In this document: piece by piece, positions 30,994-39,855 of the stretch
How the letters are laid out: the number at the start of each line of letters is the position of its first letter
Numbering within the stretch: position 1 is the stretch's first letter
Source: Armatimonadaceae bacterium
GTDB lineage: Bacteria; Armatimonadota; Armatimonadia; Armatimonadales; Armatimonadaceae
Direction of reading: 5' to 3'
NCBI GenBank assembly: GCA_030446525.1
Contig: JAUJNC010000008.1
Span: 1-60,198 of the forward strand
DNA: 60,198 nt
Made by a program: the position numbers and the translations under genes
The notes under the pieces: generated by a model
Database searches by the model: none
What the model saw: only the letters and a program-made list of their open reading frames with translations
What the model was told of the DNA's origin: nothing

Positions 30994-31187
30994 CCCGTGA
31001 CGTCGTGTTGTGTGTCTGGTTCGCGCTGGCGGGCGCGGCGTTCTTCGGGCCGTATCTGGGGGCGCCGCTGCCGGACCTGACCGCGGCCTACGGCGTGTTT
31101 CTGCTGGCGTCGGTGGCGGCGCTCGCGCTGCGCGGACTGCGCGCGCGGGGGGCGGGAGGCCGCCACCAGGAGGGGGTTCGTGGATAA
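30990..31187 (+). CDS. Small two-helix membrane protein
   Basis: 65 residues, starting at an ATG that overlaps the aroB stop (ATGA). Two hydrophobic segments are visible: residues 5-20 (VVLCVWFALAGAAFFG) and 34-46 (GVFLLASVAALAL), separated by PYLGAPLPDLTAAY, and the tail is Arg-rich. No family is recognised. Its last codons overlap the GTG start of the PASTA protein (31180), so aroB, this gene and the PASTA gene form one translationally coupled chain. The coding assignment rests on the overlaps and membrane pattern; it is short. Confidence 0.6.
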   Translation: MTRDVVLCVWFALAGAAFFGPYLGAPLPDLTAAYGVFLLASVAALALRGLRARGAGGRHQEGVRG

Positions 31188-33048
31188 CGATCTGGGTGCA
31201 GGCACCATGGTCTGGTTGCAGGCAGGAAGTGATTAACCGGGGTGGTGGAAGCATCGTTGCTGATCCCGGAAGCTATCGGCGAGGGCCTGCCAGCCGATGG
31301 CGTTCATGCGCGCGCGATGCTGCCTGAACCATCAAGTCGTCGCTACGCTGCGCCCGGCAACACGTCGGCAGCCCACCGTCGTCGAGCGCCTGCGCGGCCT
31401 GGCCGGGGTCCCGCTACTCCACCATTTCGGTATCGCTGCGTTCACGATGCCCGCGTGGATGAGTACGCAGTGGCGGCGCCACTGGTCGAGCATGTGGTAT
31501 CGACGGATGGAGCGCCATCCGCGTCGGTGCTCCTTCCTTGTCCACCGCCGCACCGACGTCGCCACTTCGCCCTCGCCGAGGTGCTGAGTACGCGCAACGC
31601 GCGGCGTGTCCACGGCGCCCGCAGAACATCTCGACCGGGCCGGAAGGGCACATCAAGCTGCCGGCTGGGGCGCGTCCGGCGCCCAGTCGCTGCTCTCGGA
31701 GCCGGACACCCTGCTGCGCACCGTCCCCTACACCGCGCCCGACGTGTCGCAGGGGCGCAGCCCGACGGCCTCCGGCGACCTGTACGCGCTGGGCGTCACG
31801 CTGTACGAGATGCTCACCGGCGACCTGCCCTACGGCGGCGACGGCCTGATCCAGGTCGTCCTGCGACACGCGCAGGAGCCGATCCCCTCACCGCGCGCCC
31901 TCAACCCCGGGGTGCCCAGCGCGCTGGAAGGGGTGGTGCGCAAGGCGCTGGGCAAGCGGCCGGAGGAGCGCTACGGCTCGGCGTCGGAGATGCTGGCCGA
32001 TCTGCGCGCGATCCGGGACGCGCTGCGTTATGGCAAGTCGCTTTCCTGGTCGCCGCTGGATCGCTCCACCCAGGACGAGTCGAAGACCGTCGTCGGCCCG
32101 AAACCCGCCGGCGGCGGGGAGGCCACCATCGTTATGCCGACACCGTCCGGGCGCGAAGAGCCCGCGCCGCGCGGCGCCGCGCCCGCGGCGCGGGAGCCCC
32201 GCGAAAGCCGCTGGCTGTCCTCGCTCAACCTGTTCATGCTGGCCCTGGTGCTGGTCGGCGCCGCGGCACTGGCGTGGATGACTCTGAACTTCATGAAAGC
32301 GCCCGGCGACGTGATCGTGCCGAACCTGGTCGGCAGGACGGCGGGCGAGGCCGAGGCGCTCGCCCGCGGGCAGAAGTTCACGCTGGTGCAGGTGGACGCG
32401 CAGTACCGGGACAAGGAGCCGGAGGGCGTCATTTATCGCATGCAGCCGGAGCCGGGGTCCAGCATCCGCGAGGGAAAGCCGGTCCGCATCTGGGTGTCCA
32501 AGGGGCCGCAGCTGGTCGAGGTGCCGGACGTGACCGACACGTCCGTCGAGAAGGCGAAGCAGGTAATCGAGGGCCAGGGGCTGCGCCTGGGTAAGAAGGA
32601 GTGGGAGCACGACCCCCTGATCGCCAAGGGCAACGTGCTGCGCCAGGCGCCGCAATCGGCCGAACGGCGCCCGCGCGGCTCCCCCGTGGATGTCGTCCTG
32701 TCGGCCGGGGAGGAGCCCCCGCCGGAGCCCGTGGAGCCGGTGGACGGGGGCGGCGAGGGGTCGTTCTCCGGTGGCATGGCGGAGGGCACGCCGCCCGAGG
32801 ACGTGGGCGCCGGCGACACCGGCGATGGCGAGCGGATCCGTGTCTTTACGGTCCGCTACCGGGTCCCGGGTGACAACGCCACGCACCGCATCCGCATCGA
32901 CGTCACCGACAAGGACGGCCAGCGCACCGTCTACGACGAGGTGCGCGAGGCGGGTGAGCGCGTGGAAGAGGAGATCGAGGGCGTGGGGAAACGTATCACC
33001 ATCAAGCTCTACGATAACGACGAGCTGCGCTCGGAGCAGAGCAAGTGA
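31180..33048 (+). CDS. PASTA-domain membrane protein with degenerate Ser/Thr-kinase domain (frame broken N-terminally)
   Basis: About 620 residues. GTG 31180 (VDNDLGAGTM) has AGGAGGGGG upstream. The kinase N-lobe, 31.19-31.68 kb, is split over all three frames: EAIGEGLPAD (glycine loop), RDAALNHQVVATLRP, PTVVERLR. From 31.68 kb the frame is open: GWGASGAQSLLSEPDTLLRT, YTAPDV, SGDLYALGVTLYEMLTG, then a TM helix (LNLFMLALVLVGAAALAWMT), two PASTA repeats (VIVPNLVGRTAGEAEAL; VEVPDVTDTSVEKAKQVIE), an acidic Pro linker and a C-terminal beta domain (RVFTVRYRVPGD). The expected catalytic Lys is Ala in VVATLRP and DFG is replaced by GWG, suggesting a pseudokinase that senses peptidoglycan or muropeptides without phosphotransfer. 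The HRD region is too damaged to read. Confidence 0.7.
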
Positions 33049-33752
33049 CGGCCGGCTCGCTCGCCATGGAGCGGCGCCCGCCCACCGGGGTGCGCGTGTC
33101 CCCGTCCCTGCTGTCGGCGGACTGGTCCCGCTTCGCCGAGGGCGCGCACGCCTGCGCGCACGCCGGCGCGGACTGGCTCCATTTCGACGTCATGGACGGC
33201 CACTTCGTTCCCAACCTGACGTTCGGGGCCGACCTCCTGCGCGCCCTGCGGCCCGGGCTTTCCGTCCCCTTCGACGTGCACCTGATGGTGGAGCGCCCCT
33301 ACGACTGGATCGAGAATTTCGCGGCGGCGGGCGCGGATCTGATCACGGTCCACGCCGAGGCGACGCCGCACCTGCAGCGGACGCTGGCCGCGATCCGGGC
33401 GCTGGGGCGCAAAGCGGGCGTGGCTTTGAACCCGGCCACGCCGCTGGACTGCCTGGCCTATGTCCTGGATGACGTGGACCTGGTGCTGGTGATGACCGTG
33501 AACCCCGGCTTCGGCGGCCAGAAGTTCCTGCCGGCGGCGGGCGACAAGGTCGAGGATCTGGCCCGCCTGCGGGAGCAGGAAGGGGCGTCGTTTTTGATCT
33601 CGGTGGACGGCGGGGTGGATGACCACACCGCGCCCGGGCTGGTGCAGGGCGGCGCCGACGTGCTGGTGGCCGGGTCGTTCCTGTTCCACCACGCGGACGG
33701 CGTGGCGGGGGGGATCGCGGCGCTCCGGGCGGCCGCGGCAGCGGGGCCATGA
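33045..33752 (+). CDS. rpe: Ribulose-phosphate 3-epimerase
   Basis: Interconverts D-ribulose-5-P and D-xylulose-5-P (pentose phosphate pathway), a TIM barrel. About 235 residues. Motifs: SPSLLSADW, WLHFDVMDGHFVPN (metal His/Asp), VHLMVERP, ITVHAEA, MTVNPGFGGQKFL and SVDGGV. The GTG at 33045 overlaps the PASTA stop (GTGA); ATG 33066 is an alternative that still keeps the whole barrel. Downstream it overlaps the small membrane gene by ATGA. In many bacteria rpe also follows a PASTA kinase gene, so this neighbourhood is conventional. Confidence 0.93.
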   Translation: MTAGSLAMERRPPTGVRVSPSLLSADWSRFAEGAHACAHAGADWLHFDVMDGHFVPNLTFGADLLRALRPGLSVPFDVHLMVERPYDWIENFAAAGADLITVHAEATPHLQRTLAAIRALGRKAGVALNPATPLDCLAYVLDDVDLVLVMTVNPGFGGQKFLPAAGDKVEDLARLREQEGASFLISVDGGVDDHTAPGLVQGGADVLVAGSFLFHHADGVAGGIAALRAAAAAGP

Positions 33753-34108
33753 ACCTCTTCCGGACCGTCGTCGCCCTGGCCTTCGCGGCGGCCTGCGTCT
33801 ACACGGTGCTCGGCTATCCCGCCCGCTACGGCGCGCTGACCGGCCGCTCGCGCCTGTTCCGTGCGGCCGGCCTGTTCCTTTTCGACCTCCTGATCTCGTT
33901 GTGGATCTTCTCGACTTTCGCCAGATACAACATCACCCGGTTGATCGGCACGTCCGTGCCGTCTTTACGTTCCTGCTTTCTCCGCTTCGTTCCCGGCGTC
34001 ATGATCATGTGTATCGCCAATGTGACCACAACGTTGGTGGCTCACCGGCGCGCAGAAACCTCCGTGCAGCAGACGATGCGCGAGGCGTCGGAGCGAGCTC
34101 GCGGATGA
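33749..34108 (+). CDS. Small multi-pass membrane protein of unknown function
   Basis: 119 residues, ATG overlapping the rpe stop. Three hydrophobic segments: residues 5-22 (RTVVALAFAAACVYTVLG), about 40-57 (AAGLFLFDLLISLWIFST) and about 78-97 (FLRFVPGVMIMCIANVTTTL), with a basic loop RYGALTGRSRLF. No family is recognised. Its C-terminus sits at the edge of a frame-broken stretch; a one-base change near 34.1 kb would instead end it near 34.14 kb, next to the ribD start. It links rpe to ribD in the apparent operon. Confidence 0.6.
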   Translation: MNLFRTVVALAFAAACVYTVLGYPARYGALTGRSRLFRAAGLFLFDLLISLWIFSTFARYNITRLIGTSVPSLRSCFLRFVPGVMIMCIANVTTTLVAHRRAETSVQQTMREASERARG

Positions 34109-34141
34109 GGACATGCCGGCCCGGCGACGAGGAGGCGCGGC

Positions 34142-35248
34142 ATGACGGAGGGCGAGACGCGGTATGCGCCATGCCGCCGCGGCTGGTGGCGGCCGCGGGC
34201 GACGTACCGAACCTTCGGTGGCGCCCTTGTCGCCCGGGGACGGCGATCGGCGAGGATCACCCGAACTCGACCGGGGTGGCGATGCGCTTGATCTCCTCGA
34301 CGGCGGCCTCGACGGCGCGGCGCGACCCTGTATGTCACCCTGGAGCCCTGCGCCCACACCGAGCGGCGGTCGGACGGCGGGCGCGTTCCCTGCGCCGAGC
34401 GCTGCCTCGCGGCGGGCGTCACCCGCGTCGTGGCCGCCCACGCCGACCCCGACCCGCGCACGGCCGGGCGCGGATTCGACGCCCTGCGCGCGGGCGGGGT
34501 GGCGGTCACGGTGGGGGTCGAGGAGGCGGCGGCGCGGGCGCTGAACGCCCCGTACATCAAGCACCGCACAACGGGCCTTCCGTACGTCACGCACAAGGCC
34601 GCCATGACGCTGGACGGCAAGATCGCGACGGCGGCCGGGGACTCCCGGTGGGTGACCGGCGAGGCGGCGCGGGCCTATGTGCACCGGCTGCGCGACCGCG
34701 CCGACGCGATCGTGGTGGGGGTGAGCACCGTGTGTCAGGACGATCCCCTGCTGACCACCCGGCTCGAACGCGGGAACGGCCGGGACCCTTTGCGCGTCAT
34801 ATTAGATAGCCGGCTCACGCTTGGGCCGGAAGCGGCCGTCGTGCGCGCCGCGCACACGTCCGGGGCGGGGACGCTGGCGGCGGCCGTGGGAGGGGCGGAT
34901 CCCGTCCGGCGGGCGCGGCTGGAAGAGGCCGGGGTGGAGGTGGCGATCCTGCCCCCGGACCGCGCCGGCCGGGTGGACGTGACGGCCCTGGCGAGGCTCC
35001 TGGCCCAGCGGGGCGCGCTGTCCGTGCTTTTGGAAGGCGGCGGTGAGGCGGCGGCATCGTTCTGGGAGGCGGGGCTGGTGGACCGGGCGCTGTTTTTCGT
35101 CGCGCCCAAGGTCCTGGGCGGGCGCGAGGCGAAGACCCCGGTCGAGGGCGCGGGGCGGGCGCTGATGCGGGACGCGATTGGGCTTGACGGGCTGCGGGTA
35201 AGACGATTCGGGCAGGATATTGCGCTGGAGGGGGAGGTCAGAAGGTAG
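34142..35248 (+). CDS. ribD: Riboflavin biosynthesis deaminase/reductase RibD (deaminase half frame-broken)
   Basis: Bifunctional diaminohydroxyphosphoribosylaminopyrimidine deaminase and 5-amino-6-(5-phosphoribosylamino)uracil reductase. ATG 34142 with GAGGAGG at 34129-34135 is the likely start. The first 250 bases switch frames several times (RRTEPSVAPL-like PNPSVGALV, HPNSTGVA, then LYVTLEPCAHTE). From 34.43 kb the frame is open: PCAERCLAAGV zinc cysteine, THKAAMTLDGKIAT, DSRWVTGEAAR, GVSTVCQDDPLLTTR, ILDSRL, LLEGGGEAAASF and FVAPKVLGG (reductase domain complete). The HAE zinc/catalytic motif expected before LEPCAHT cannot be found in any frame, probably lost by a deletion of several bases. 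It is followed after one base by ribE. Confidence 0.85.
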
Positions 35249-35249
35249 C

Positions 35250-35957
35250 ATGTTCACGGGAATCATCGAATCGGAGGGGAAGGTTGCGGGCATCGAGCGG
35301 GCCGACGAGTCGGTGCGCCTGACTGTGTCCGTGGGGTCGGTCGCCGAGGACGTCGCCCCGGGCGACTCGGTGGCGGTGGACGGCGTGTGCCTCACCGTGA
35401 CCGACATCGCGCCGCCCGACGTCACGTTTGACGCCGTTTATGAGACGATGCGCAAGACCACGCTGGGCGCCCTCCAGGTCGGCGACCCCGTTAACCTCGA
35501 GCGGTCGCTGCCGGTCGGCGGGCGGCTGGGCGGGCACATCGTCCAGGGCCATGTGGACGGCACGGGCCGCATCGCGTCGATCCGGCCGATCGGGAACTCG
35601 TACTACGTGTATGTCGACGCCGCGCCGGAGCTGATGCGCTACGTCGTCACCAAGGGATCGGTGGCCGTGGACGGCATCTCGCTGACGGTGGCCGAGGCCG
35701 AAGACCGCACCTTCGCGGTCTCGATCATCCCGCACACCTGGGAGAACACCAACCTGAAGCACAAGCACGCGGGCGACCTGGTGAACATCGAGTGCGACAT
35801 TTTGGGCAAGTACGTCGAGAAGATGCTGGGCGGCTACGGCGTCGGCGTCGAGGGCGACCGGCAGCGGGCGCAGCGGGACAGCTACGGCGGCGTCTCGATG
35901 GACCTGCTGTCCCGCTCGGGCTACGTTTCGACGGAAACGGAAACGCAGCCATGGTAG
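35250..35957 (+). CDS. ribE: Riboflavin synthase, alpha chain
   Basis: Dismutates two 6,7-dimethyl-8-ribityllumazine into riboflavin plus a pyrimidine. About 235 residues from ATG 35250 (MFTGIIESEGKV, the invariant N-terminus). Two lumazine-binding barrels in tandem: the first has GDSVAVDGVCLTVT and GRLGGHIVQGHVDGTG, the second KGSVAVDGISLTVAEAE and ENTNLKHKHAGDLVNIE. GGGGGAGG-type purine-rich sequence inside the ribD end supplies the ribosome site. The final codons overlap ribBA by 7 bases. It belongs to ribD-ribE-ribBA, a standard cluster; no FMN riboswitch is seen upstream. Confidence 0.95.
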   Translation: MFTGIIESEGKVAGIERADESVRLTVSVGSVAEDVAPGDSVAVDGVCLTVTDIAPPDVTFDAVYETMRKTTLGALQVGDPVNLERSLPVGGRLGGHIVQGHVDGTGRIASIRPIGNSYYVYVDAAPELMRYVVTKGSVAVDGISLTVAEAEDRTFAVSIIPHTWENTNLKHKHAGDLVNIECDILGKYVEKMLGGYGVGVEGDRQRAQRDSYGGVSMDLLSRSGYVSTETETQPW

Positions 35958-37207
35958 ACGGCAAGGGCGCGGCCGGGCCCTTCGCGCGCATCGAAGACGT
36001 GCTCGACGACATACGCCGCGGCAAGATGGTGATCCTGGTCGACGACGAAGACCGCGAGAACGAGGGCGACTTCGTCATGGCCGCCGGACACATCACCCCC
36101 GAGGCCATCACCCTGATGACGCGCCACGCCAGCGGCATCATCACCGTGCCGATGCCCGAGGAGCGCCTCCATGCCCTGCAGCTCGACCTGATGGTGCGCG
36201 AGAACAGCGAAAGCATGCAGACGGCGTTCACCGTGACGGTGGACGCCCGCGAGGGCACGACCACCGGCAGCAGCGCCGCGGACCGGGCCCGGACGATCCG
36301 CACTCTCGCCGACCCCCGCGCCCGCGCGTCCGACTTCAACCGGCCCGGCCACGTCAACCCGCTCATGGCGCGCCGCGGCGGGGTGCTCAAGCGCGCCGGC
36401 CATACCGAGGCCGCGGTCGATCTGATGCGGCTGGCCGGGCTGCAGCCCGTGGGCGTGATCTGCGAGATCATGGGGGACGGCGGCGAGATGGCTCGCGTCC
36501 CCGAGCTGGCCGAGCTGGCGCGGCGCTTCGACATGAAGCTCATCACGATCGCCGACCTGATCAAGTACCGGCGGCGCACCGAGAAGCTGATCCAGAAGCG
36601 CGCGACGGCCAAGATCCCCACCCGGTACGGCGACTTCGTCGCCCACGCCTACCTTTCCGACGTCGACGACAACGAGTACGTGGCGTTCGTTTTGGGCGAC
36701 ATCGCCGACGGCGCGCCCACCTTATGCCGCATCCACTCTTCCTGCGTCACCGGCGACCTCTTCGAATCGCTGCGGTGCGACTGCGGCGACCAGCTGCACC
36801 TCGCCCTGGAGAAGGTCAGCGCGGAAGGACGCGGCGTGCTGCTGTACATCGAACAGGAGGGGCGGGGCATCGGCCTGGTGAACAAGATGCGCGCCTACGA
36901 GCTGCAGGACAAGGGCGCCGACACCGTCGAGGCGAACCAGCTGCTGGGCATGAAGGCCGACCTGCGCGATTACGGCATCGGGGCGCAGATCCTGGTCGAT
37001 CTGGGCATCAAGAAGATGCGCCTGATGACCAACAACCCCGCCAAGCGCACCGGCCTGGAGGGCTACGACATCGAGATCGTCGAAGAGGTCCCCCTGCGCG
37101 CCGTGCCCAACCCCCACAACGTCCGCTACCTGGCCACCAAGCGCGAAAAGATGGGCCACTTCCTGGTTCTGCCGTCCGAGAGAAACGCCGGCACGGACGC
37201 CGCGTAA
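35951..37207 (+). CDS. ribBA: Bifunctional 3,4-dihydroxy-2-butanone-4-phosphate synthase / GTP cyclohydrolase II
   Basis: Supplies both branches of riboflavin synthesis. 418 residues from ATG 35951. The N-terminal DHBP synthase (about 1-215) has LVDDEDRENEGDFV, TRHASGI, RPGHVNPL and GHTEAAVDLMRLAG. The C-terminal GTP cyclohydrolase II (about 220-410) has RIHSSCVTGDLFESLRCDCG (the three zinc cysteines), YIEQEGRGIGLVNKMRAYEL, DYGIGAQIL and MTNNPAKRTGLEGY. All catalytic residues look intact, so it is probably active in both halves. An in-frame opening from 35792 is only read-through of the ribE region. It is the last of the contiguous rib genes; ribH lies 2.6 kb further on. Confidence 0.96.
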   Translation: MVDGKGAAGPFARIEDVLDDIRRGKMVILVDDEDRENEGDFVMAAGHITPEAITLMTRHASGIITVPMPEERLHALQLDLMVRENSESMQTAFTVTVDAREGTTTGSSAADRARTIRTLADPRARASDFNRPGHVNPLMARRGGVLKRAGHTEAAVDLMRLAGLQPVGVICEIMGDGGEMARVPELAELARRFDMKLITIADLIKYRRRTEKLIQKRATAKIPTRYGDFVAHAYLSDVDDNEYVAFVLGDIADGAPTLCRIHSSCVTGDLFESLRCDCGDQLHLALEKVSAEGRGVLLYIEQEGRGIGLVNKMRAYELQDKGADTVEANQLLGMKADLRDYGIGAQILVDLGIKKMRLMTNNPAKRTGLEGYDIEIVEEVPLRAVPNPHNVRYLATKREKMGHFLVLPSERNAGTDAA

Positions 37208-37267
37208 CGACGCGCCACTTCGCTTGCCCGTATACGCCTTTGCCGCGCGGGCATGGAAAGGACATCT

Positions 37268-38107
37268 ATGAAATTGCTCCCGTCTTCCGGGCGGCGCCTG
37301 CCGTCTGTCCTGGCGGCAGGCGCTGCGCTCCTCCTTGTGGCGTGCGCGGCCCGCGCCGACGTTAAGATCGTCTCGGAGGTCAACGTCACGGGACTGCCGC
37401 CGCAGGCTCAGGCCCAGGTCAAGCAGACGTTCCCTCAGACCGTGATGACGTATTACAAAGGCGACATGACCCGCACCGAGCTGGCCGGTTCCGTCGTCCT
37501 CTACGACTGCCTTGGCGACAAGCTGTACACGCTCGACCCTGCCAAGAAGACGTACACCATCGCCTCGGTGCAGGAGATGATGGAGAAAGCCGGTCCCCTC
37601 ATGGCCATGATGAAGTTCGACACCACGGCCGACGTCAAGGAGGGGGGTGCGTCCAAGACCATCGCGGGCAAGCCGGCGAAGAATTTCCTCTTCACGGCGA
37701 ACATCGCTTTGAGCATGGAGGGGACGCCCGCCGGGATGCTCCCGACCACGAAGATCGTGGGCGAGCAGTGGGTGACGAACGCCGTCGCGCTCCCCGCGAA
37801 CTGCCAGCGCATGATGGCGGCGTCGCTCGCGCGCTCCGCGGGGCCGATGCTGGGTGGCATGAAGCCGCTGATCGAGAAGATGGCGACGATGAAGGGCGCC
37901 CCCCTCTCGAGCAAGGTCACGGTCACCATAACGGCGGCGCAGCCGCTGCCAGGCCTGCCGACGGATCCCATCGTCACCACGACGGAGGTGAAAGCGATCA
38001 GCGAGGAAGCTCTGGACGACGCGCTCTTCAAGATCCCGGCGGACTACAAAAAGGTGGAGCCCACCCCGGCGCCGCCCGGCCCCGGCACGAGTGTCGGGCA
38101 AAGGTAG
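37268..38107 (+). CDS. Exported DUF4412-like protein, possible lipoprotein
   Basis: 279 residues from ATG 37268, with GGAAAGGA just upstream. Signal peptide RLPSVLAAGAALLLVACAAR: LVAC fits a lipobox, while ARA-D would fit signal peptidase I, so anchoring is undecided. The mature part (KIVSEVNVTGLPPQAQAQVK, MTYYKGDMTRTELAGSVVLY, KLYTLDPAKKTYTI) follows the pattern of DUF4412 and related periplasmic proteins that describe a matrix or metal-like 'ktyt' strand repeat. The middle is Met/Ala-rich (PMLGGMKPLIEKMATMKG). No enzymatic residues are recognised. It sits between ribBA and the transglycosylase-like lipoprotein; function unknown. Confidence 0.7.
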   Translation: MKLLPSSGRRLPSVLAAGAALLLVACAARADVKIVSEVNVTGLPPQAQAQVKQTFPQTVMTYYKGDMTRTELAGSVVLYDCLGDKLYTLDPAKKTYTIASVQEMMEKAGPLMAMMKFDTTADVKEGGASKTIAGKPAKNFLFTANIALSMEGTPAGMLPTTKIVGEQWVTNAVALPANCQRMMAASLARSAGPMLGGMKPLIEKMATMKGAPLSSKVTVTITAAQPLPGLPTDPIVTTTEVKAISEEALDDALFKIPADYKKVEPTPAPPGPGTSVGQR

Positions 38108-38133
38108 CTTCTGTTCTTTAGCGCATCCCGCCC

Positions 38134-39808
38134 GTGGTGATTCTCCTCCTGTGCGCCGTTGTTACGCTCGCCGGGTGCGGGCGTCCGGAAGCTCCCGTCC
38201 GCGCGGCCGCCCCGGTGGCGCGTGCGGCGCCGGCCGCGCCGCCTTCCGGCGCGCTCCCGCTCGACCCGGGACGGGAGCGGCTGGCGGCGATGGTGGTGGA
38301 CAGCCTCCAAAAGCGTGTGATGGGGCGCCGGGCGTCGCTGCGGGACGTGGAGCGCATCGTGACCGAGGTCGCCCCGATCGTGGCGGCGGCATCCCGGCAG
38401 CCGTGGGCGCAGGGGCCGCTGCGGCGGATCGCGCGGGATAACGGCATCTCGCCGGAGGAGGCCCGGCGGCTGTGGACCCAGCTGCAAGAGGCGGACCTCC
38501 TGCTGGAGTCGGGCGGCGATCCGGACGCCGTGTCCGTGTCGGACGCGGTGGGCGTGGCGCAGTGGCTCGCCCCAACGGCCAGCGGGAACGGCCTGCCGGT
38601 GAACGTCGCCGCGTCGAAGCGGCTGACGAAGGACATCGACGCGCTCAAGTGGCGCATCGCGTGGCTGGAATACCTGCTGCGCCCGGACGCCGACCCCCGT
38701 GCGCCCGGGGCGCCCTGCACCACGCGCGCCGATGCCGCGGCAAGCTCCCCGCCCTGCGCCGCGCGCTGGAAACGCTGCGGGCCAGGCGCCGCGGGATCGA
38801 CGCGCGCTACGACCCCGGAAGGCGATTCGCGCGCAGACGCGTTATCTGCTGCGGCTCTACGACCGCTCCCCAGCCCCGACTGGCTGTTCCAGGCCTATCA
38901 CGGCGGCGAGGCCGGGGTCCAGCGCACGCCCGCCAGTACTTCGGCCCCGGGTGGCCGGGCTCCGCCGCCGCGGCCATCCGCCGGGGCGCGCCGGCCGGCC
39001 CCTGCGCTTCGAGGACCTGTACTTCACCACCACGCCCTGCTCCCGCCCGGCGGCGTTCGCCTACCTGTACGGGCGCAGCGACGACCACCGCTACTACTGG
39101 TGGAAGCTGCGCGCGGCGCGCGAGTCGATCGCGCTCTACCGGCGTGATGCCGCCCTGTTCCGGCGCCGGTGGGAGGCGTACCTGCCCGGCCGCGCGAAGG
39201 AGGCCCACTGGTACCCGGACGCCCCGGACCAGGCGCTGGCCGATCTGTCCGCCCTGCGGCGCGCGCCGGCCGGCGCCTCCTCCCGGTGGGCGAGCGGCCG
39301 GAGTTCTCCGTGCGGCCGGCGCCGCTGGACCCGCAACGGGCGCCTTTGTACGCCGCGCTCCGGCCCGAGGCCCGGGGCGCGCTGATCCTGGTGGCGGCGG
39401 CGCACCGGCGCGCGGGCGGCCTGGGGCGGCTGACACTCGGCGACCTGGCGCTCACGCCGGCATACGCGGACCGGGCGCGGGCGCTCCACCCGCCGGCGAG
39501 GCCGAAGGCCCTCGTGGCCGCCCGAACCGGGCGAGAGCGCCCTCCCGGGCGGCGGCCCCCCGCCGGACTTCGACTTCCACCGGACCGGCCTCGCGTTCGA
39601 CATCCTGCGGCCCTCGGGCTCCGGGAGCCGCAAAACCCTCCTGTATGCGCTCGGCTATCTCGCGGACCGGCAGATACTCTGGTGGGTGGAAGAGCGGTAT
39701 GAAGACGGCCGCGAGCCACGCTACCACGTCGTGCCCAGTCCCCGCTACGCGGCGACCCTCGCCGGCATCGGCGCATCCGGGCAGGCGCCGCGACTGCCCG
39801 CTCTTTAG
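38134..39808 (+). CDS. Lytic-transglycosylase-like lipoprotein (frame broken)
   Basis: About 555 residues. GTG 38134 starts [14 protein letters not shown], a clear lipobox (LAGC). An Ala/Pro linker precedes a helical region, then [20 protein letters not shown] and AQWLAPT, the E-S-G...A-V-S...G..Q layout of soluble lytic transglycosylases, with the Glu as likely catalytic acid. Frames then change at about 38.70, 38.83, 38.93, 39.0, 39.27 and 39.55 kb, but homology continues: [14 protein letters not shown] (the YHGGEAGV stretch typical of SLT domains), [28 protein letters not shown] and a C-terminal domain ([25 protein letters not shown]) that resembles DUF5715. The stop is TAG 39806-39808. 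It probably remodels or cuts peptidoglycan. Confidence 0.6.
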
Positions 39809-39855
39809 CTGGCCGGGCAGGAACTTGGCGGCCGCGGGGTGAACCTTTCCCTGCT

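Noticed and set aside
31242..32594. A 450-residue plus-strand frame across the PASTA gene
   Set aside because: Arg/Ala-rich shadow sequence; PASTA repeats, TM helix and kinase C-lobe motifs are in another frame.
34108..34142. An FMN riboswitch before ribD
   Set aside because: No conserved FMN aptamer sequence is seen; the gene starts directly after the small membrane gene with its own ribosome site.
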